Shown: positions 8,784 to 17,421 of the stretch, in pieces
Numbering within the stretch: the first letter of the stretch is position 1
Layout: every line of letters begins with the position of its first letter
Source of the DNA: Streptomyces cylindrosporus
Lineage (GTDB): Bacteria; Actinomycetota; Actinomycetes; Streptomycetales; Streptomycetaceae
Assembly (NCBI RefSeq): GCF_022698165.1
Contig: NZ_JALDAY010000015.1
Span: 1-64,000 of the forward strand
Reading direction: 5' to 3'
Length of the DNA stretch: 64,000 bases
The notes under the pieces: model-generated
Seen by the model: only the letters and a program-made list of their open reading frames with translations
The model's database searches: none
Told to the model about the DNA's origin: nothing
Translations under genes and position numbers: made by a program

Positions 8784-8904
8784 CCGTACAATCGCTTCGC
8801 GCAACTCGGCCGTGCGCGGACGGGAATGCGGTACGGAGCGCCGCGCCCGGCGCGATAGGCTCACGTCGTCTATTCACAGGTGTTCATGAGAGCGGGTGCA
8901 CGCG

Positions 8905-9360
8905 GTGTCCGGTGGCGAGGTGGCCGGGATGCTGGTGGCCGTCTTCTGGGCGATCCTGGTCTCCTTCCTCGCCGTCGCGCTGGCGAGGGTGGCCCAGACG
9001 CTCAAGGCGACCACCAAGCTGGTGGCGGACGTGACCGACCAGGCCGTCCCGCTGCTGGCCGACGCCTCCGCGGCGGTGCGCTCCGCGCAGACGCAGATCG
9101 ACCGGGTGGACGCGATCGCGACGGACGTCCAGGAGGTCACGTCGAACGCGTCGGCCCTGTCGACCACCGTCGCCTCCACCTTCGGCGGCCCCCTGGTCAA
9201 GGTCGCGGCCTTCGGCTACGGCGTCCGCCGGGCCCTGGGCGCCCGCCGGGAGGACGTGCCCGCCAAGGAGTCCCGGCGTACCGTGATCGTGGGCCGGACG
9301 GTCCCGGCGTCGCGGCGGGAGAAGCGCAAGTATCGCGAGAACCGCGGGAAGAGGGACTGA
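8905..9360 (+). CDS. DUF948-type membrane-anchored protein
   Basis: 151 aa. A single N-terminal membrane helix (MLVAVFWAILVSFLAVALARV) is followed by a long amphipathic helical segment (residues about 35-95) with the SAAVRSAQTQIDRVDAIATDV pattern of DUF948 proteins, then a basic C-terminus (RREKRKYRENRGK). GTG at 8905 is chosen because it begins the conserved SGGEVAG; a GTG three codons earlier (8896) is equally readable. Function is unknown. It is always near alaS in Streptomyces as I recall, and is probably cotranscribed with the next gene and alaS, given gaps of 8 bp and -1 bp. Confidence 0.85.
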   Translation: MSGGEVAGMLVAVFWAILVSFLAVALARVAQTLKATTKLVADVTDQAVPLLADASAAVRSAQTQIDRVDAIATDVQEVTSNASALSTTVASTFGGPLVKVAAFGYGVRRALGARREDVPAKESRRTVIVGRTVPASRREKRKYRENRGKRD

Positions 9361-9368
9361 GCCGACCG

Positions 9369-9722
9369 ATGTTCCGCCGTACGTTCTGGTTCACCACGGG
9401 TGTCGCCGCCGGTGTGTGGGCCACCACCAAGGTCAACCGCAAGCTGAAGCAGCTGACGCCGGAGAACCTCGCCGTCACCGCCGCCAACAAGGCCATCGAC
9501 GCCGGTCACCGGCTCAAGGACAGAGCGGTCGGCTTCGCGCTGGACGTCCGCGACAACATGGCCCAGCGGGAGGACGAGCTCGGAGAGGCCCTCGGCATCA
9601 ACGCGGCCCCCGAACTCCCCGCACCCCGGCGGTTCGCCGCCATCGAGAACCGCAACAGCCCGAAGTACGTCGAGGGCTCGACGTACCAGACGTACTCGTA
9701 CAACCGGAATGAGGACCACTGA
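9369..9722 (+). CDS. DUF6167-like small protein of the alaS operon
   Basis: 117 aa. The N-terminus (FRRTFWFTTGVAAGVWATTKVNRKL) looks like a short membrane-associated helix, followed by a helical middle and a polar Tyr-rich tail (YQTYSYNRNEDH). No enzymatic motif is seen. It lies 8 bp after the DUF948 gene, and its TGA overlaps the alaS ATG by one base, so it is translated from the same message. The DUF number is from memory. Function is unknown. Confidence 0.82.
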   Translation: MFRRTFWFTTGVAAGVWATTKVNRKLKQLTPENLAVTAANKAIDAGHRLKDRAVGFALDVRDNMAQREDELGEALGINAAPELPAPRRFAAIENRNSPKYVEGSTYQTYSYNRNEDH

Positions 9723-12394
9723 TGGAGTCGGCCGAGATTCGCCGCCGCTGGCTGAGCTTCTTCGAGGAGCGCGGGCACACCGTCGTCCCTTCGGCGTCGC
9801 TCATCGCGGACGACCCGACTCTGCTCCTGGTCCCCGCCGGCATGGTGCCCTTCAAGCCGTACTTCCTGGGTGAGGTCAAGCCGCCCTTCGCCCGCGCCAC
9901 CAGCGTCCAGAAGTGCGTGCGCACCCCGGACATCGAAGAGGTCGGCAAGACCACCCGGCACGGCACCTTCTTCCAGATGTGCGGCAACTTCTCCTTCGGC
10001 GACTACTTCAAGGAAGGCGCCATCAAGTACGCCTGGGAGCTGCTCACCACGCCCCAGGACAAGGGCGGTTACGGCCTGGAGCCCGACCGCCTCTGGATCA
10101 CCGTCTACAAGGACGACGACGAGGCCGAGCGCATCTGGCACGAGGTCGTCGGCGTGCCGAAGGAGCGCATCCAGCGCCTCGGCATGAAGGACAACTACTG
10201 GTCCATGGGCGTCCCCGGCCCCTGCGGCCCGTGTTCCGAGATCAACTACGACCGCGGCCCCGAGTTCGGCGTCGAGGGCGGCCCCGCCGTCAACGACGAG
10301 CGGTACGTGGAGATCTGGAACCTCGTCTTCATGCAGTACGAGCGCGGCGAGGGCATCGGCAAGGACAACTTCGAGATCCTCGGCGAGCTGCCGAGCAAGA
10401 ACATCGACACGGGCCTCGGCCTGGAGCGTCTCGCCATGATTCTGCAGGGCGTGCAGAACATGTACGAGATCGACACCTCCATGGCCGTCATCAAGAAGGC
10501 CACCGAGCTGACCGGCGTCCACTACGGCGACGCCCACGCCTCGGACGTCTCCCTCCGCGTCGTGACCGACCACATGCGCACCTCGGTGATGCTCATCGGC
10601 GACGGCGTGACCCCCGGCAACGAGGGCCGCGGTTACGTCCTGCGCCGCATCATGCGCCGCGCCATCCGCAACATGCGCCTCCTCGGCGCCACCGGCCCGG
10701 TCGTCCTGGACCTCATCGACACCGTGATCGCGATGATGGGCCAGCAGTACCCGGAGCTGGTCACCGACCGCGAGCGCATCGAGAAGGTCGCCGTCGCCGA
10801 GGAGAACGCCTTCCTCAAGACGCTGAAGGCCGGCACCAACATCCTCGACACCGCCGTCACCGAGACCAAGGAGTCCGGCGGCACGGTCCTCGCCGGCGAC
10901 AAGGCGTTCCTGCTCCACGACACCTGGGGCTTCCCGATCGACCTCACCCTGGAGATGGCCGCCGAGCAGGGCCTCTCCGTGGACGAGGAGGGCTTCCGCC
11001 GCCTGATGAAGGAGCAGCGGGAGCGCGCCAAGGCCGACGCCCAGGCCAAGAAGACCGGCCACGCCGGCGCCGGCGCCTACCGCGAGATCGCGGACAAGGT
11101 CGGCGAGACCGACTTCATCGGATATTCCGACACCGAGGGCGAGTCCACCGTCGTCGGCATCCTCGTCGACGGCGCCTCCTCGCCGGCCGCCACCGAGGGC
11201 GACGAGGTCGAGATCGTCCTCGACCGCACCCCGTTCTACGCCGAGGGCGGCGGCCAGATCGGCGACACCGGCAAGATCAAGGTCGACTCCGGTGCCGTCA
11301 TCGAGGTCCGCGACTGCCAGAAGCCGGTCCCGGGCGTCTACGTCCACAAGGGCGTCGTCCAGGTCGGCGAGGTGACGGTCGGAGCCAAGGCCGTCGCCTC
11401 CATCGACGCTCGGCGGCGCAAGGCGATCGCCCGCGCCCACTCGGCCACCCACCTCACCCACCAGGCGCTGCGCGACGCGCTCGGCCCGACGGCCGCCCAG
11501 GCCGGTTCCGAGAACCAGCCGGGCCGCTTCCGCTTCGACTTCGGATCTCCGTCCGCCGTCCCGACGGCCGTGATGAGCGACGTCGAGCAGAAGATCAACG
11601 AGGTCCTCGCCCGCGACCTCGACGTCCGCGCCGACATCATGGGCATCGACGAGGCCAAGAAGCAGGGCGCCATCGCCGAGTTCGGCGAGAAGTACGGCGA
11701 GCGGGTCCGGGTGGTGACCATCGGCGACTTCTCCAAGGAGCTGTGCGGCGGCACGCACGTCCACAACACCGCCCAGCTGGGCCTGGTGAAGCTGCTCGGC
11801 GAGTCGTCGATCGGCTCGGGTGTGCGCCGTATCGAGGCTCTCGTCGGTGTGGACGCCTACAACTTCCTCGCCCGCGAGCACACGGTCGTCAACCAGCTGA
11901 CCGAGCTGCTCAAGGGCCGCCCGGAGGAGCTGCCGGAGAAGGTCTCCTCGATGCTCGGCAAGCTGAAGGACGCCGAGAAGGAGATCGAGAAGTTCCGCGC
12001 CGAGAAGGTGCTGCAGGCCGCCGCCGGACTCGCCGAGTCCGCCAAGGACGTCCGCGGCATCGCCGTCGTCACCGGCCGGGTCCCGGACGGTACGACCCCC
12101 GACGACCTGCGCAAGCTGGTCCTCGACGTGCGCGGCCGCATCCAGGGCGGACGCGCCGCGGTCGTGGCCCTGTTCACGGTCAACAACGGCAAGCCCCTCA
12201 CGGTCATCGCCACCAACGAGCCCGCCCGCGAGCGCGGTCTCAAGGCCGGTGACCTGGTCCGCACCGCCGCCAAGACCCTCGGCGGCGGCGGTGGCGGCAA
12301 GCCGGACGTCGCCCAGGGCGGCGGCCAGAACCCGGCCGTGATCGGCGAGGCCGTCGACGCGGTCGAGCGCCTCGTGGCGGACACGGCCAAGTGA
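9722..12394 (+). CDS. alaS: Alanyl-tRNA synthetase
   Basis: 890 aa, full length. Class II aminoacylation domain at the N-terminus (RRRWLSFFEERGHTVVPSASL, TSVQKCVRTPDIEEVG and NFSFGDYFKEGAIKYAWE), tRNA-recognition domain, then an editing domain with the zinc-binding HSATHL and C-G-G-T-H motifs (CGGTHVHNTAQLG), and a C-terminal DHHA1-type C-Ala domain with the G-rich ending GGGGGGKPDVAQGGG. It charges tRNA-Ala and clears Ser/Gly mischarging. Its ATG overlaps the stop of the DUF6167-like gene by 1 bp and its TGA overlaps a possible GTG start of ruvX. Confidence 0.98.
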   Translation: MESAEIRRRWLSFFEERGHTVVPSASLIADDPTLLLVPAGMVPFKPYFLGEVKPPFARATSVQKCVRTPDIEEVGKTTRHGTFFQMCGNFSFGDYFKEGAIKYAWELLTTPQDKGGYGLEPDRLWITVYKDDDEAERIWHEVVGVPKERIQRLGMKDNYWSMGVPGPCGPCSEINYDRGPEFGVEGGPAVNDERYVEIWNLVFMQYERGEGIGKDNFEILGELPSKNIDTGLGLERLAMILQGVQNMYEIDTSMAVIKKATELTGVHYGDAHASDVSLRVVTDHMRTSVMLIGDGVTPGNEGRGYVLRRIMRRAIRNMRLLGATGPVVLDLIDTVIAMMGQQYPELVTDRERIEKVAVAEENAFLKTLKAGTNILDTAVTETKESGGTVLAGDKAFLLHDTWGFPIDLTLEMAAEQGLSVDEEGFRRLMKEQRERAKADAQAKKTGHAGAGAYREIADKVGETDFIGYSDTEGESTVVGILVDGASSPAATEGDEVEIVLDRTPFYAEGGGQIGDTGKIKVDSGAVIEVRDCQKPVPGVYVHKGVVQVGEVTVGAKAVASIDARRRKAIARAHSATHLTHQALRDALGPTAAQAGSENQPGRFRFDFGSPSAVPTAVMSDVEQKINEVLARDLDVRADIMGIDEAKKQGAIAEFGEKYGERVRVVTIGDFSKELCGGTHVHNTAQLGLVKLLGESSIGSGVRRIEALVGVDAYNFLAREHTVVNQLTELLKGRPEELPEKVSSMLGKLKDAEKEIEKFRAEKVLQAAAGLAESAKDVRGIAVVTGRVPDGTTPDDLRKLVLDVRGRIQGGRAAVVALFTVNNGKPLTVIATNEPARERGLKAGDLVRTAAKTLGGGGGGKPDVAQGGGQNPAVIGEAVDAVERLVADTAK

Positions 12395-12426
12395 CCGCCG
12401 AGGGCCAGACCGGGGAGGGCCGGTCC

Positions 12427-12891
12427 ATGCGCCGGGGCCGCCGACTCGCCATCGACGTCGGCGACGCCCGGATCGGGGTCGCCTCCTGCGACCCCGACGG
12501 GATCCTCGCCACACCGGTCGAGACGGTCCCCGGCCGGGACGTCCCCCAGGCCCACCGCCGGCTGCGCCAGCTGGTCGAGGAGTACGAGCCGATCGAGGTC
12601 GTCGTCGGACTCCCTCGCTCCCTCAAGGGGGGCGAGGGCCCGGCCGCGGTAAAGGTTCGGGCCTTCGCGCAGGAGCTGGCCAAGGGCATCAAACCGATCC
12701 CCGTCCGACTGGTCGACGAACGGATGACCACGGTGACGGCCACTCAGGGACTGCGCGCCTCGGGCGTGAAGGCCAAGAAGGGCCGCTCGGTCATCGACCA
12801 GGCAGCCGCTGTGATCATCCTGCAGCAGGCCCTGGAATCCGAACGGGTGTCAGGTAAAGCACCCGGCGAGGGCGTCGAAGTGGTCATCTGA
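12427..12891 (+). CDS. ruvX: Putative Holliday junction resolvase / pre-16S rRNA nuclease YqgF
   Basis: 154 aa RNase H-like nuclease of the YqgF/RuvX family. Conserved acidic motifs are present: LAIDVGDARIGVA with the first catalytic Asp, VVVGLPRSLKGGEG, VDERMTTVTA with the Glu, and the C-terminal SVIDQAAAVIILQQALE with the last Asp. ATG at 12427 is preferred because GGGGAGGG lies 7 bp upstream and the conserved core begins there. A GTG at 12391 that overlaps the alaS stop (GTGA) would add 12 residues. Family members process the 16S rRNA 5' end or junctions. Confidence 0.93.
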   Translation: MRRGRRLAIDVGDARIGVASCDPDGILATPVETVPGRDVPQAHRRLRQLVEEYEPIEVVVGLPRSLKGGEGPAAVKVRAFAQELAKGIKPIPVRLVDERMTTVTATQGLRASGVKAKKGRSVIDQAAAVIILQQALESERVSGKAPGEGVEVVI

Positions 12892-13014
12892 TCGCGATAC
12901 GGTAACGTTCCGCGCGATGTGGCGGCGTTCGAACAGGCGCCGCACAGAAAGAGGCGGAACGATGGCGGGCCCGAAAAGGCCGCGTGATCACCGCCTCGCG
13001 GCTCTAGGGGTTTG

Positions 13015-14676
13015 ATGACTGAGTATGGCCGGGGCCAAGGCTCCGAACCGTGGCATCCGGAGGACCCGTACTACGGGGACGACGGATGGGGAGGACAGCA
13101 GGCCAATGGCCAGCAGTCCCCCTACGGCGGCCAGCCGCAGCACTATCCAGAGCAGCCGCAGCAGCAGTACGGCGGCTGGAACGACGGCCAACAGGCCGGA
13201 TACGGTCAGGCGCAGCAGTACCAGCAGCAGTACCAGGAGTACGACCAGCAGTACTACGCGGGTCAGGGCCAGCAGCAGTCGTACGACCAGCAGGCCTGGG
13301 GCCAGGGCACGCATACGCATGTCCAGTACACGGACCCCCAGGACCCGTACGCCCAGCAGGCCGCCGCCTACGGGGGCGGTGACGACTACTACGGCACCCC
13401 GGACGCCTACCCGCCGCCCGAGCCGCCGAGCCGCAGGCAGGCCGAGCCCGAACCGCCGCAGACCGACTGGGACCCGGGCCCCGACCAGGGCGAACGCGCC
13501 TTCTTCGCGGGCGGCGACGCCGATGCCGACGAGGAGGACGAGGACGACGACCCGCGCGCCGGCCGCAAGGCCCGCGGCGGCAAGAAACCCAAGAAGAAGA
13601 GCCGCAACGGCTGCGCCTGCCTCGTCCTCGTCCTGGTCTTCGGCGGCGGCATCGGCGGCGTCGGCTATTTCGGCTGGCAGTTCTACCAAAATCGTTTCGG
13701 CCCGGCCCCGGACTACGCGGGCGACGGCAATGGGACGCAGGTCACCGTGACGATCCCCAAGGGCGCCGGCGGCTATGTGATCGGGCAGAAGCTCAAGGAG
13801 GCGGGCGTCGTCGAGAGCGTCGACGCGTTCGTGTCGGCTCAGCAGTCGAACCCCAAGGGCAAGACGATCCAGGACGGCGTCTACACGCTGGAGAAACAGA
13901 TGTCGGCCGCGAGCGCGGTCGAACTGATGCTCAGCCCGAAGAGCCGCAGCAACCTGATCTTCGCCGAGGGCATGCGCAACTCGAAGATCTACGAGGTGAT
14001 CGACACTCGCCTCGGCGTGGCGGCAGGCACCACGGCCAAGGTCGCGAAGAACGACTACAAGAAGCTCGGCCTGCCCTCCTGGGCACTGAACCACGCGAAC
14101 CTCAAGGATCCGCTGGAAGGGTTCCTCTACCCCTCCAGCTATGCGGTCACCAAGGGGCAGAAGCCCGAGACCGTCCTCAAGGAGATGGTCACCCGGGCCA
14201 ACGACAAGTACGAGGAACTGGGCCTGACGAAGAAGGCCAAGAGCCTCGGGCTCGACAACCCCTGGCAGCTGCTCACCGTGGCGAGCCTGGTGCAGGCCGA
14301 GGGTGTCAGCCACGACGACTTCCGCAAGATGGCCGAGGTCGTCTACAACCGCCTCAAGCCCGGCAACCCCGAGACCTACGGCTCGCTCGAGTTCGACTCG
14401 ACGTACAACTACATCAAGAACCAGAGCAAGATCGACCTGAGCATCTCCGAGCTGCGGAAGTACAACAACCCGTACAACACGTACTACGTCAAGGGCCTGC
14501 CTCCCGGTCCCATCGACAACCCCGGTGAGGACGCGATCAAGGGCGCGCTCGACCCCACGCACGACGGCTGGTACTACTTCATCTCGCTGGACGGCAAGAC
14601 CAGCAAGTTCACGAAGACCCTCGCCGAGCACAACAAGCTCGTCGAGGAGTTCAACGCGTCGAGGAACAGCAACTGA
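13015..14676 (+). CDS. mltG: Endolytic murein transglycosylase MltG, with long disordered N-tail
   Basis: 553 aa. The first approximately 200 residues are cytoplasmic low-complexity sequence: a Gln/Tyr/Gly-rich stretch to about residue 125, then an acidic DEEDEDDD block and a basic KKPKKKSRN block. One membrane helix follows (CLVLVLVFGGGIGGVGYFGW, about 201-220). The outside YceG domain has LysM-like and catalytic parts with the catalytic Glu in LVQAEGVSHDDFRKMAEVVYNRL and the family ending GLPPGPIDNPG. It cleaves nascent peptidoglycan strands and sets glycan length. A TTG precedes the ATG used. The stop TGA shares one base with the aroE ATG, so the aro genes are linked to it. Confidence 0.95.
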   Translation: MTEYGRGQGSEPWHPEDPYYGDDGWGGQQANGQQSPYGGQPQHYPEQPQQQYGGWNDGQQAGYGQAQQYQQQYQEYDQQYYAGQGQQQSYDQQAWGQGTHTHVQYTDPQDPYAQQAAAYGGGDDYYGTPDAYPPPEPPSRRQAEPEPPQTDWDPGPDQGERAFFAGGDADADEEDEDDDPRAGRKARGGKKPKKKSRNGCACLVLVLVFGGGIGGVGYFGWQFYQNRFGPAPDYAGDGNGTQVTVTIPKGAGGYVIGQKLKEAGVVESVDAFVSAQQSNPKGKTIQDGVYTLEKQMSAASAVELMLSPKSRSNLIFAEGMRNSKIYEVIDTRLGVAAGTTAKVAKNDYKKLGLPSWALNHANLKDPLEGFLYPSSYAVTKGQKPETVLKEMVTRANDKYEELGLTKKAKSLGLDNPWQLLTVASLVQAEGVSHDDFRKMAEVVYNRLKPGNPETYGSLEFDSTYNYIKNQSKIDLSISELRKYNNPYNTYYVKGLPPGPIDNPGEDAIKGALDPTHDGWYYFISLDGKTSKFTKTLAEHNKLVEEFNASRNSN

Positions 14677-15491
14677 TGTCAGCAACCCGCCGGGCGGCCG
14701 TGCTCGGCTCGCCCATCACCCACTCCCTGTCGCCGCGGCTGCACAACGCGGCGTACCGGGCGCTCGGCCTGGACGACTGGTCGTACGACAGGTTCGAGGT
14801 GGACGAGGCCGCGCTGCCCGGATTCCTCGGGCAGCTCGGTCCGGAGTGGGCGGGGCTGTCCCTGACCATGCCGCTGAAGCGGGCGGTCATTCCGCTGCTC
14901 GACGAGATCACCGACACGGCGGCCTCCGTCGAGGCCGTCAACACCGTGGTCTTCCGGCCCGACGGAAGCAAGGCCGGCGACAACACCGACATACCCGGCC
15001 TGATCGCCGCGCTGCACGAGAAGGGCGTCGAGAAGACCGAGTCGGCGGCCATCCTGGGCGCCGGCGCCACCGCCTCCTCCGCCCTCGCCGCCCTCGCCCG
15101 CGTCTGCACCGGTGAGGTCACCGTGTACGTGCGCAGCGAGCGGCGCGCCGCCGAGATGCGGCACTGGGGGGAGCGGCTGGGGGTCCGGGTCCGTCCGGCG
15201 GACTGGGCCGACGCGGTACGGGCCTTCGAGGCACCCCTGGTGATCTCGACGACGCCCGCGGGGGGCACCGACGAGCTGGCCGAGCGGCTTCCCGCCCAGG
15301 TCGGCACCCTGTTCGACGTCCTGTACGACCCGTGGCCCACGCCCCTCGCCGCGGCCTGGGCACAGCGGTGCGGGCCGGTCCTCAGCGGCCTCGATCTGCT
15401 GCTGCACCAGGCCGTGCTGCAGTTCCACCAGTTCACGGGCGACCCGCGCTCCCCACTGGCGGCGATGCGGGCGGCCGCGGGACTCGGCTGA
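14676..15491 (+). CDS. aroE: Shikimate dehydrogenase
   Basis: 271 aa. It reduces 3-dehydroshikimate to shikimate with NADPH. Substrate-binding SxS motif in GSPITHSLSPRLHNAAY, catalytic Lys in SLTMPLKRAVIP, catalytic Asp in GDNTDIPG, dinucleotide-binding loop AILGAGATASSAL, and C-terminal Gln in DLLLHQAVLQF. The start overlaps the mltG stop by one base. It heads the chorismate genes aroE, aroC, aroK, aroB, though a 230-bp gap separates it from aroC. Confidence 0.96.
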   Translation: MSATRRAAVLGSPITHSLSPRLHNAAYRALGLDDWSYDRFEVDEAALPGFLGQLGPEWAGLSLTMPLKRAVIPLLDEITDTAASVEAVNTVVFRPDGSKAGDNTDIPGLIAALHEKGVEKTESAAILGAGATASSALAALARVCTGEVTVYVRSERRAAEMRHWGERLGVRVRPADWADAVRAFEAPLVISTTPAGGTDELAERLPAQVGTLFDVLYDPWPTPLAAAWAQRCGPVLSGLDLLLHQAVLQFHQFTGDPRSPLAAMRAAAGLG

Positions 15492-15721
15492 TCCGCGCAC
15501 CGGGCCCGCTCCACCTCTCCTCGCCCCGCGCACGTCCGCCCGGGCCCCCGTGCCGGGCGTCCATCACCTGTCCGTCTGCCGGACTCGGACCTGAGCCGAC
15601 ATCCGGACGTGGGAGGATCGGAGGTGGCGGGCCAGGGCCGCGCACCTGGTCGAGCCGCCGCCGTACGCGAGGACGTGCGTACGCAAGGGCAGTACCAGGG
15701 CGCGAGCACTGAGGAGCAGCG

Positions 15722-16906
15722 TTGAGCAGGTTGCGTTGGCTGACCGCGGGGGAGTCCCACGGTCCCGCACTCGTGGCGACGCTGGAGGGTCTTCCCGCCG
15801 GCGTGCCGATCACCACGGAGATGGTGGCGGACCACCTGGCCCGGCGCCGGCTCGGCTACGGACGCGGCGCGCGCATGAAGTTCGAGCGCGACGAGGTCAC
15901 CTTCCTCGGCGGCGTCCGGCACGGCCTGACCCTTGGTTCCCCGGTCGCGATCATGGTGGGCAACACCGAGTGGCCCAAGTGGGAGCAGGTCATGGCGGCC
16001 GACCCGGTCGACCCGGAGATCCTCGCCGGCCTTGCCCGCAACGCCCCGCTGACCCGTCCGCGCCCTGGCCACGCCGACCTGGCGGGCATGCAGAAGTACG
16101 GCTTCGACGAGGCCCGCCCGATCCTGGAGCGCGCGTCCGCCCGGGAGACCGCGGCCCGCGTGGCGCTGGGCGCGGTGGCCCGGTCGTACCTGAAGGAGAC
16201 GGCCGGCATCGAGATCGTCTCGCACGTCGTCGAGCTGTGCTCGGTGAAGGCCCCGGCCGGTGTGTACCCGACCCCGGCCGACGTCGAGAAGCTGGACGCC
16301 GACCCGCTGCGCTGCCTGGACGCGGACGCGTCGAAGGCGATGGTGGCCGAGGTCGACCAGGCCCACAAGGACGGCGACACCCTCGGCGGTGTCGTCGAGG
16401 TGCTCGCGTACGACGTCCCGGTGGGCCTCGGCTCGCATGTCCACTGGGACCGCAAGCTGGACGCCCGGCTGGCCGGTGCCCTCATGGGCATCCAGGCGAT
16501 CAAGGGCGTCGAGATCGGCGACGGCTTCGACCTGGCCCGGGTCCCCGGCTCGAAGGCGCACGACGAGATCGTGGGCACGCCCGAGGGCATCCGGCGCGTC
16601 TCCGGGCGCTCCGGCGGCACCGAGGGCGGTCTGACCACGGGTGAACTGCTGCGGGTCCGGGCCGCGATGAAGCCGATCGCGACCGTGCCGCGCGCCCTGC
16701 AGACCGTGGACGTGGCCACCGGCGAGGCCGCCCAGGCCCACCACCAGCGCTCCGACGTCTCCGCCGTCCCGGCCGCCGGCATCGTCGCCGAGGCCATGGT
16801 CGCGCTGGTCCTCGCGGACGCGGTCGCGGAGAAGTTCGGCGGCGACTCGGTCACCGAGACCCGGCGCAACGTGCGGTCGTACCTCGACAACCTGGCCATC
16901 CGGTGA
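15722..16906 (+). CDS. aroC: Chorismate synthase
   Basis: 394 aa. It performs FMNH2-dependent 1,4-elimination of phosphate from EPSP to give chorismate. Family signatures are GESHGPALVA near the N-terminus, the RPGHADLAGMQKYGFDEARP segment, ERASARETAARVA, and SGGTEGGLTTGELLRVRAAMKPIATV. Start is TTG at 15722 with GAGGAG eight bases upstream. The 230-bp gap after aroE (15492-15721) holds no gene I can support and presumably contains this gene's promoter. The stop overlaps the aroK GTG (GTGA). Confidence 0.97.
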   Translation: MSRLRWLTAGESHGPALVATLEGLPAGVPITTEMVADHLARRRLGYGRGARMKFERDEVTFLGGVRHGLTLGSPVAIMVGNTEWPKWEQVMAADPVDPEILAGLARNAPLTRPRPGHADLAGMQKYGFDEARPILERASARETAARVALGAVARSYLKETAGIEIVSHVVELCSVKAPAGVYPTPADVEKLDADPLRCLDADASKAMVAEVDQAHKDGDTLGGVVEVLAYDVPVGLGSHVHWDRKLDARLAGALMGIQAIKGVEIGDGFDLARVPGSKAHDEIVGTPEGIRRVSGRSGGTEGGLTTGELLRVRAAMKPIATVPRALQTVDVATGEAAQAHHQRSDVSAVPAAGIVAEAMVALVLADAVAEKFGGDSVTETRRNVRSYLDNLAIR

Positions 16907-17421
16907 GCGCGGTGCCTGTCGTCGTGCTGGTCGGCCCGATGGGCGTGGGCAAGTCCACCGTCGGGCAGCTGCTGGCCGAGCGCCTCGGCGTCGGCTACCG
17001 GGACACCGACGAGGACATCGTCGCGGCCGAGGGCCGCACCATCGCCGAGATCTTCGTGGACGAGGGCGAGCCGGTCTTCCGGGCGATCGAGAAGCGGGCC
17101 GTGCAGCGGGCGCTCGCCGAGCACGACGGCGTCCTGTCGCTGGGCGGCGGCTCCATCCTCGACGCGGACACGCGCGCCCTGCTCGCCGGGCACCGCGTCC
17201 TCTACCTCTCGATGGACGTCGAGGAGGCGGTCAAGCGCACCGGCCTGAACGCGGCCCGCCCGCTGCTCGCCGTCAACCCGCGCAAGCAGTGGCGCGAGCT
17301 GATGGAGGCCCGGCGCTCGCTGTACGAGGAGGTCGCCACGGCCGTCGTCGCGACGGACAGCCGTACGCCCGAAGAGGTCACGCAAGTCGCGCTGGATTCA
17401 CTGGAGTTGAAAGAAGCATGA
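16903..17421 (+). CDS. aroK: Shikimate kinase
   Basis: 172 aa. It phosphorylates shikimate at O3 with ATP. Walker A GPMGVGKST at residues 11-19, shikimate-binding Asp in YRDTDEDI, the Arg of EPVFRAIEK, the GGG loop LSLGGGSIL and the lid Arg in NAARPLL are all present. GTG start overlaps the aroC stop by 4 bp and its stop overlaps the aroB ATG by 3 bp, so aroC-aroK-aroB is a tightly coupled set. Confidence 0.96.
   Translation: MSAVPVVVLVGPMGVGKSTVGQLLAERLGVGYRDTDEDIVAAEGRTIAEIFVDEGEPVFRAIEKRAVQRALAEHDGVLSLGGGSILDADTRALLAGHRVLYLSMDVEEAVKRTGLNAARPLLAVNPRKQWRELMEARRSLYEEVATAVVATDSRTPEEVTQVALDSLELKEA

Noticed and set aside
9506..12514. 1002-aa open frame antisense to alaS
   Set aside because: A shadow of alaS caused by G/C third positions. 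Composition is biased (Val/Leu/Asp/Gly) with no domain, while alaS on the plus strand has all class II motifs.
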